Of a stretch of DNA of 64,000 nucleotides, positions 57,041 through 64,000 are shown piece by piece. The first letter of the stretch is position 1. The number at the start of each line of letters is the position of its first letter. The notes beneath the pieces were generated by a model. It searched no databases, was not told the origin of the DNA, and was given only the letters and a program-made list of their open reading frames with translations. The position numbers were made by a program, and so were the translations under genes. This stretch comes from Platycnemis pennipes (taxonomy: Eukaryota > Arthropoda > Insecta > Odonata > Platycnemididae): NCBI GenBank assembly GCA_933228895.1, contig OW121848.1:134248615-134312614 (forward strand), given 5' to 3'.

Positions 57041-57690
57041 CATATGGTTTAGAGTTTTCACTATCGACGACAAATAGTATCTAAAGCCTGATAGTTTGGC
57101 AATTAATGCTTGTCAACGTATCCATGGCCTCACACCAAGGAGAATAATGTTCTACGAATGTACAGCAGGCGGCATAAGCATGCTAGCTTAAGGGTTACAA
57201 TAAGCCAGAATGGGGGTGCTTGGGAAGGATTAAACCTCACCTCCTCGGCACAAAACATTGCGTGTTATACGGCAACTTACGGAGATTGCCTGTGTATTAA
57301 AATTTAAACATCAATTACGTTTTACCCAAATCTCCACGCAGTGGAGCCTATTAATCTTTCTAAGGCTATTTAAGGGAGGTTTTAATGCATTTTATCCCCT
57401 TGTTAGTGCACTCTATTCTTTAAAACTGGTTTAATAAAACCAGTTGAACAGAATCCAATCCAACCTATTTGAAATTTTTAGTGGCATTTGGGACCTACCC
57501 AATTTTGGCATGTTTGCGAAGTTTCAACCGTTCATTTGATGACTTTTCAAAATAAAATTCAATATTCACACCTTATTACTCTTAGTTTTACGTCGTGCAA
57601 AAATGATTCCATTGTCAGAATCGCGAGCAGCAACTCCAGGAGTAAGAGTGGTTCACGAATAGCTCGAAAGCATAGAAAACGTAAGGGCTA
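57041..57690. other. No gene recognised
   Basis: No domain was recognised. TAAAACTGG TTTAATAAA CCAGTT near 57423-57446 is a small inverted repeat. Confidence 0.4.
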
Positions 57691-57699
57691 TATCTGCGA

Positions 57700-58120
57700 A
57701 TTGGTCCCACGAGACATTCGGGGTGATTATCGTTGGCCCGGGGCGAGGACGAGGACCCGAAGATGAATGGGCAAGGCGGGAGTCGGACCAGAGAGGGAGA
57801 GAGAGAGGCGTCAATGAAGGAGGGCCTTGGAGCAGTGATGGTGATTCGGTAAGGGGCGTCGGGATGCTCGGGGATGGCGCCAAAGGGACGGAGCCGTCAG
57901 CCGGACGCCGCGGGAGCAGGAGGAGGAAATTGCAGCTTAAACTTGGGCCCGGCCAAGTGGCAGCCGAGCGCGGTAAAGCAGGGAGTCGGGGGAGCGGTTA
58001 TGAGAAAAAATAGGGTGCGCGGGGGAACATGCGTAAGGTGGTGAAAGCCGTAGATCAGAGGGGATGGGGCAAAGGGAATAGATCAGAAGAATGTGGGGGA
58101 AAGAGAGAGGGAGCGAAGGT
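57700..58120. other. GC-rich islet, G/A-rich
   Basis: The plus strand is purine-rich. A 96-codon Gly/Arg-rich frame is compositional. Confidence 0.4.
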
Positions 58121-58560
58121 AACGAATTGAAGGAAGTGACAAAATTTGATGAAGAGAAAGGAGTTGAATCTAATAATGCACTATTTTTCGTACAGGTGTA
58201 ATCTATAATAATATAAACTAAGCAAAAATTATTATCATTAAACATTATTTCATCATGAAAACAAGCATTAGAGTATTGACAATGAGTAGGAAGGAAGAAT
58301 ATGATGCAAATTAACATGGGGACGAATCCATCAGTAAGAGGTAAGTAGCAAAATGCATCATATGAAACCGTACCTTTCAGAAGAAAAACTAAACCAGAAC
58401 TAAAATCTAAGGTTGAGAACACGAATGAAAATATAAATAACTAAAATAGCTACTAACTGATGATGAAATGAGATAGATATAATGACACATTAATAAATGA
58501 CATTAACATATATGATACATGAATGTGATCATGAAATCTATATATATAAAAATGAATGTA

Positions 58561-58580
58561 TGTGTGTGTGTGTGTGTGTG
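58561..58580 (+). repeat. (GT)n microsatellite
   Basis: This is a GT dinucleotide run of about 20 bases directly after the Helitron 5' end. Confidence 0.9.
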
Positions 58581-58592
58581 TATATATGTCCT

Positions 58593-59130
58593 TTATGCAT
58601 TACTACACCATTCATCGGATCGCCATGAAACTTTGGGAAGTTGTAAAGTACATTCCCGAAAAGAGGACTACGTAATCGATATTTCAATATCGATACTTTA
58701 TCGATATAATATCGCTAAAGTATCGATAAATTGTTACATTATTGATACAAAATTGAGGTGAAATTATTTAGTTTTTTAAAAGGAATGTATCGTTGCAATA
58801 TCGATACTGTATCGAATGTATATAATGTGTTTGTCCTTTATGCATTACTACACCATTCATCGGTTCGCCATGAAACTTTGGAAAGTTATTGAGTACGCTC
58901 CGCGAAGGTTTCTACAAAATCGATAATTCAATGTCGATACTGTATCGATATAATATCGATAAAATATGGATACATCGATACATTGTTGATACAAAATTGA
59001 GGTGAAATTATTTAGGTGTTTTTTTATCAAAGTTTTATAAAGTATCATAACAATATCGATACTGTATCGATACAATATTGATAACTTCATGCATTACCAC
59101 AACATTCATCCAATTTCCATGAAGATTAGG
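58593..59130 (+). repeat. Helitron-internal tandem repeat rich in TATCGATA
   Basis: TGCATTACTACACCATTCATCG starts at 58595, again at 58841 and, changed, at 59091, each followed by CCATGAAACTTTGG-like sequence. Between them the phrase ACAAAATTGAGGTGAAATTATTTAG recurs. Each unit contains several ATCGAT/TATCGATA palindromes, around a dozen in total. Confidence 0.8.
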
Positions 59131-59220
59131 TTAGTTGTTTTGTTCACTCCATGAAGGTTTGTACAATATCGAGAATACAACATCGACACTGGAGACGGGA
59201 TGTGCATCCTATTGAACTTG

Positions 59221-59613
59221 CAATTCATTGAAACACTCACGTGCAACATATTCAAATCATCCGGCATGGGACAAATATTTCAGAAATGCCAACTTATTGC
59301 TTGGGATGAATGCACAATGGTGCACAAAGCATCGCTCGAGGCTCTGGATCGATCATTGCAAGGTTTCCGTTGAATCCTGAGACCATTTGAGAGCGCATTA
59401 ATATTGCTTGCACGACATTTCAGGCAAACATTATCTGTAATTCCTCGATTGACACTAGCGGATGAAATAAATGCTTGCCTGAAATATTCTACTTTGTGAC
59501 GACATGTAAAGACGTTAAAATTATATACAAATATGCGTGTCCAGCTGCAAAACAATCGATCAGCTGAGTTATATTGTATACCCATAAGAATTGTGAAATT
59601 AAACATACTATAA
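59221..59613 (+). pseudogene. Helitron Pif1-like helicase fragment
   Basis: A single frame with two internal stops reads ETLTCNIFKSSGMGQIFQKC, LIAWDECTMVHKASLEALDR, a stop, then HFRQTLSVIPR, ADEINACLKYSTL, a stop, and TNMRVQLQNNRSAELY. WDECTM is the Walker B-type DE box, and HFRQTLSVIPR matches the GDFRQ-x-LPVIP box of Helitron helicases. The Walker A part and the rest of the Rep-helicase protein are absent. Confidence 0.85.
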
Positions 59614-59670
59614 ACGTGCGCTTTCCATTTAACCAGATTGAGCCACAGCAACGCGTGGCCGGGTCAGCTT

Positions 59671-61100
59671 GTAAGATATAATTAGATATGAAATAATGCA
59701 TTAGATGCGTTTCTAAACTAAAAAGCGAATTGATAAAAAAATGGACTCTCTTTCTCAACATAAAATTATTGAATGAATTTTATGAATGAAGTTTAACAAT
59801 GAGACGTCTGAAGACAAGGAGTGAGGATAAATTTTAAATCTCAGATGGCAGAGAGATCCAAAGATAGGAGGGACTGACGCAAAAAACATGTTGCGGAGCG
59901 ACTAATTACGAAAACCACAGATGATCAAGGGATTTAGTTTGCCTCCTCTAGCAGAGCGAGAAAGAGAGAGAAAATTGAAAATCGTGAATTTTGGCAGAAG
60001 GAACCGTGAACGGGCTTCAATAAGACATACAATTGCCATAATAATGATGCGTTTAAGATGCAGTTGCCTGTTATTTTCCTCTGTTTAATACTTGCAGCAG
60101 TGTTCCCGTCCTTGACAGCATTATCACAGCAATACTTTGGTAATTTCCACAATAATATCATTATACCTACCCAGGTTTCAGCAAGACATTGCCAGCATCA
60201 AGGTTGAGGTTGCAAGGTGAAAGCTTTAATTCGAAAAGCTTGATGTTACATAGAAGAAAGATTCATAATACCCGAATAAATATACCTACTTATGACGAAA
60301 TCCCTCTAAAGAAAAAAATACAGTGACTGGCAACAGGATGATTTTGGAGACTGGCCAATTTTTTCTATAATCTGGCAGAACCAACATACTGATGGCATCA
60401 AAGGAGATACAATGCTGTTTTTACAGATAATGCATTTTTAAAAAAATAAATAAACCAGGCTGAGAGAGAGAGAGGACTCTAACCGGTGAACAAAAATATT
60501 TTCATATAGTGCGAGAAGAGCTTATTTATAAATGGCAGAACCCGTGGAACTGACTGGCTAAGCGCCGCTATGACCGAATATTGGCCAGTAATAGACGGCG
60601 GCAATGATATTTACGCTAGTTGCTACGAAAAGAACCATATTTTTAAATAAATTCACTACAAACGTCCGTTACGATAACCAGGTCAGCAACGTTCCAGTCA
60701 GAGCGCCAAATATAATTTATTGGCACGAACATCACTTCATGTATGTGTGTTTATTTCACCGTCTTGACGAAATTTGAGCCCTAAGAGCCCTAATAGCTGG
60801 GGCAAATTTGTATCAACTTCTTCGACTAGTTCATGCTATATGTGATATAAGTTTATCTTTTCTGATAGCGGAGGTGTAGTACGAAGTTTATTACGGTCTT
60901 CTTCATCGCATTAAGACGATGACTGTCCTTAATGGACCCCTTAATTATTCTTGTCTAATTTCTACCTGATTTCACAAACCTTTAATTAATTTTTCTTTTC
61001 CAATCTTGATTTGCCATCGAAGTAAATAAATCTATTGGTAAACATACTTTTAACGTCTCTCATTAAGTTTCTACCGAAAAAATTAGGATTACCTCTCTCT
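59671..61100. other. No gene recognised
   Basis: This is AT-rich sequence without readable domains or known repeats. Confidence 0.4.
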
Positions 61101-61102
61101 AC

Positions 61103-61155
61103 CATCATCATCATCATCGGTCAACAAACCTTGGATTGGTTTGCTCTACCATAAA
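61103..61155 (-). mobile_element. LINE 3' terminus (GAT-tail family)
   Basis: ATCATCATCATCATCGGTC, then AACAAACCTTGGATTGGTTTG, is the antisense of the family terminus (compare 16015-16060). Only about 50 bases remain. Confidence 0.55.
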
Positions 61156-63290
61156 TGTCTACATTCTACGTCGGTAAAAATGCCTATATTTCACGCCCAA
61201 GCCTTCAAGGATTCGTAAGATAAGAAACACCTACTATGATTAGGAAATAATATGTAGGAAATTGAGGAAAACACGGCAGTAAAGAAGGAAACACAAGTGA
61301 AGACAATTTATAATTGATAAATGGAGATAAAAAAAGAAGTACAAAACAGGCAGAGGTAAATGGAATTTCTCTTTGAGGTAGGTACACATGTCCAGCTGGA
61401 CAAGAACAAACGAAATTTTGGGAGAGAAGTATAAATTGGCGGGAAAAAAACATGGCTATACTGATCAATTACAGACGTTAAACCTCTTTCAAATGCCTAT
61501 GTAAAAAAACTGATGGTTTTAATTATGATATCTATAATGGAAATATATTGAAAAATTTTAAAGACAGTCTCTGAGGTAAAACACATACCTACCCTCTCTC
61601 TCTTCATTATTATTTTTGAGACCTTCAAATGTGAGAAACTAGTAATTTGAATCGTCTTAATCAATAAATTTTATCTTACTCTACAGATTAGAGTTGAAAA
61701 CATAATCTTATCTACCAATCAAAAAATTTGACTGACGTTCACATAAAGCTGGGCAAAGAGAATACCCGCCCTAGTTAAGAAGGCGCGTCATCTACACTAC
61801 ATTCAAATATAAAGCCAGAATCTTGATATTAATTTTTTAGGTACATCCTTAGGGATTGGTTAAGCTAAAGCGCTTAAGAACAGGGAATACTCGAGCTCAA
61901 ACAATCAATTTCTTAGCTCAAGCGGTCATTTTCGTCGCCTCCCTTTATTGCATATCATTTATCTTTCTGAGATAATCAGCCCACCAAATTATTTTTACTT
62001 TGGTAATAAAAGACTGATTCACCGCTCCTTTCAGTTCACACCCTGACAAATACCCTTTCGGTGGTTATCAGAGTATTACGTAGATGTTGATGCTTATTTG
62101 GCATTGTAAATTTGCTCGGATTTTTGTGCTAATATTTTTAGCTTCAATAATCTGAGATCCTGAAATAACTTAGGAATTCCGTATTCAACGAATACTTTCG
62201 TGGTCACTCTTGATGTTTACTATGCAATTCCCATCAGCAGCCACATGTAGTGCCACATTCTCATTCTCTGACTTGAGCTCTGATAGGTAGCCCGTAAGAG
62301 CAGCCCATGTAACCCGAGAGCCTTCAGAGATGGAAAAAAGGGCGTGCTTTAAATGAAGGTGGAAGAAATGGGAGTACTTTTAAGTTTAACTATACCTAAA
62401 GATAATCATTGTCATTTTTCAGTTATCACTGCCGCGATTCCTGACTTATCCGCTATCTTTATCCGGAAAATAAGGTTAAATGTACTCATTTTTAAACATC
62501 TCCTTTGAGCGTCATCGTGAGCGGAATTTTGCACTTAATCTCGCAATTGACTCGCTTATCACGCGGGATGAACTTTATTGACACGAAATATTGGAGACCA
62601 ACATAAATTATGGGGAGTGATAAAACAATCTCCTCAGGAAAAACACAATGTGTCGGCGGTGCAGCATTTCCTGTGAGGCGTTTCTTCTCGTGTTTGCTCA
62701 AATCAATACTCATAAATAACCCGCCTAGAACCACCGCGTGTCCTTAACAACTTACGGCCTCCACCAGGAGGGAAGCGAAACACCTACTGCGATAATATTG
62801 GAGCAAAACACATGCACCGAATATTTCTTCGTACCTTCCTCTCGCCCAATACGTCATAAACAAGAATTTTTTCATTACAAATATATTAATAATCAAATAC
62901 TAATTAAATTAACACAGAGAAACTACAAGTTTTAAAATACAAGTTTAATAACGACCTGAATTTCAATTTTCTTTCCACAAATCTCAAAGGAAGGAGAAAT
63001 AGCAAAACAAAGTGTTGTGAAACATTGTAGTTTAATTAATGACTTGAATCTAACACGAAATTTGATCTTAAGAATCCTGCTATGTTTTTTCCCTGATATT
63101 TCCAATCCCCACCATTCGTGACACAGATTAGACTTCAGGCTCTAACGGAAGGGCGCGTTCAAAATTCACCTATTTCTCCTCCCACCTTGAATGATCTCGT
63201 TACTTTATTTTCGTGTCGCGTACGTTTCTGTGAGCAGTAAGAAATATCGCGGATTAAGTTAAATGCCCCTGTATCTCCTTTAAGAGAACT
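61156..63290. other. No gene recognised
   Basis: This is mixed AT-rich sequence. Open frames such as 62492-62734 show no family signature. Confidence 0.4.
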
Positions 63291-63295
63291 CACTT

Positions 63296-63520
63296 TTATT
63301 TAAAACATAAAGAAGAGGATAACATTTCGCCCAATATTACCTGGTACGATCGGTTTCAACACCAAGGTGTGATGATCAGGTTTAGCCGGATAACGATTCC
63401 TTGGTAGTGATGACTCCTTAGTAATCCCTTGCAGTGCTGAATAAAACTCGGTAAATTTTGTATTGACCGTGTTCTTTTCACGATTATTCTTATTATTGTG
63501 GCCACAATTTAAAGTAATCA
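63296..63520 (-). mobile_element. Penelope-like 3' segment (tentative)
   Basis: On the minus strand TTTATTCAGCACTGCAAGG is followed by CCTGATCATCACACCTTGG, TGTTGAAACCGATCGTACC and finally AAATAAAAGTGAG, an A-rich or polyadenylation-like end. ACACC and GGTGT can pair as a stem between the CTGATCA and GAAAC blocks, an arrangement like a degenerate hammerhead core. A 103-codon minus-strand frame (63300-63611) crosses it without a recognised domain. Confidence 0.35.
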
Positions 63521-64000
63521 CATTAACATTTGGATTCCAAAGTATCATTTTGGCTATGACTGTAGCCATCCCTGAAATTGCTCGTGAAATATGGTCGTTG
63601 ATCCAGCCCAACGCTCTCTATCGCCTGTGGATCGATATAAGATCGTGCATGATCTTCTTGCCCATAGTTATTAATGTCACCTAGGGAAGCGAAAACGCTA
63701 TGCAAATTCATCACATTTTCTGCGGAATTTGGTATTCCCAATATCAACAGCAGAATATTTGGAGAGAATAATCGTTCACCTTGACTGAGTGATGGATTTC
63801 AATGACTTTTTTTCTCTCTGGAGATTCCGCTATAGTGCGTTCATATCTGCGGTAAACTCCGATAATGTTTTTTAGCGGCTGATTCGTAATCCTTAAATTT
63901 GTTTCTTGTAAGCACCTAATGGTTTGATGCAGGACTTAGCCCAGTGGACGGTGGCGCAGTGCATACGATTACGGCTACTTTGTGACAGCAAGTCGTCTAA
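63521..64000. other. No gene recognised
   Basis: No supported feature was found. Two overlapping minus-strand frames (to 63747) lack recognised domains. Confidence 0.4.

Larger units (their letters stand above)
58537..59670 (+). mobile_element. Decayed Helitron
   Basis: The left end TCTATATATATAAAAATGAA has the 5' TC and TATA-rich form of arthropod Helitrons and follows an A. The right end AACGCGTGGCCGGGTCAGCTTG precedes a T, fitting insertion between A and T and a CTRR-like terminus. Inside are a GT microsatellite, about 2.5 tandem copies of a 240-255 bp unit, and a helicase remnant. The Rep domain is missing, so the copy is an internally deleted, non-autonomous remnant. Confidence 0.75.

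Noticed and set aside
57723..58013. Gly/Arg-rich 96-codon frame
   Set aside because: A purine-rich islet gives GGN/AGN/CGN codons in several frames, and no RGG-protein architecture or splice context is visible.

Overview
The window looks like intergenic or intronic DNA from a large, repeat-rich metazoan genome, most probably an arthropod. The evidence is the transposable-element content: a ZMYM1/P52rIPK-type hAT element, a piggyBac derivative, a Helitron, two or more non-LTR retrotransposon families, tRNA-derived SINEs, and Penelope-like hairpins. There are no operons, no rRNA and no intact tRNA genes. I could not support any complete host gene. One GC3-biased ORF near 2.2 kb is the only weak candidate for host coding sequence. 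The species cannot be determined from the sequence alone.

Layout. 0-4 kb: AT-rich unique sequence, the weak coding candidate, and a C-rich islet. 4.2-7.2 kb: two SINE copies; the second is split by a 2.3-kb near-perfect palindrome with arms of about 0.8 kb, the largest structural oddity of the window. 7-16 kb: mostly unrecognised DNA with direct repeats, SINE and LINE relics, and a pair of identical 92-bp direct repeats. 16.9-20.9 kb: a 4.03-kb hAT transposon with perfect 8-bp target-site duplications and matching 15-bp terminal repeats. Its transposase gene is broken by what looks like one extra T, and it carries an 824-bp piggyBac-type element flanked by TTAA. 21-33 kb: largely unannotatable, with one LINE relic and one SINE-like retroelement. 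33.3-34.6 kb: a 1.33-kb presumed DNA transposon with CCACATAGC ends and clustered GAGACGTCTC subterminal motifs.

35-46 kb is a graveyard of non-LTR retrotransposon fragments. One family (CR1-like) has a fixed 3' tail and a GTAGAT-rich terminus. The other has a C-terminal GRGRPR-type segment and a GAT-repeat terminus. Among them are two hairpin-forming elements that contain hammerhead-ribozyme-like cores (CUGAnGA ... GAAAC). 46-58 kb: another reverse-transcriptase relic with an attached perfect snap-back hairpin, SINE and CR1 tails, and several GC-rich, strand-asymmetric islets. 58.5-59.7 kb: a decayed Helitron with TATCGATA-rich internal tandem repeats and a recognisable Pif1-like helicase segment. 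The last 4 kb is unannotated apart from a Penelope-like 3' segment near 63.35 kb.

The elements do not form a pathway. What the window shows is a stratigraphy: piggyBac inside hAT, palindrome inside SINE, and hairpin element inside a CR1 3' tail. Identities and family placements come from motif reading by eye, not from database searches.
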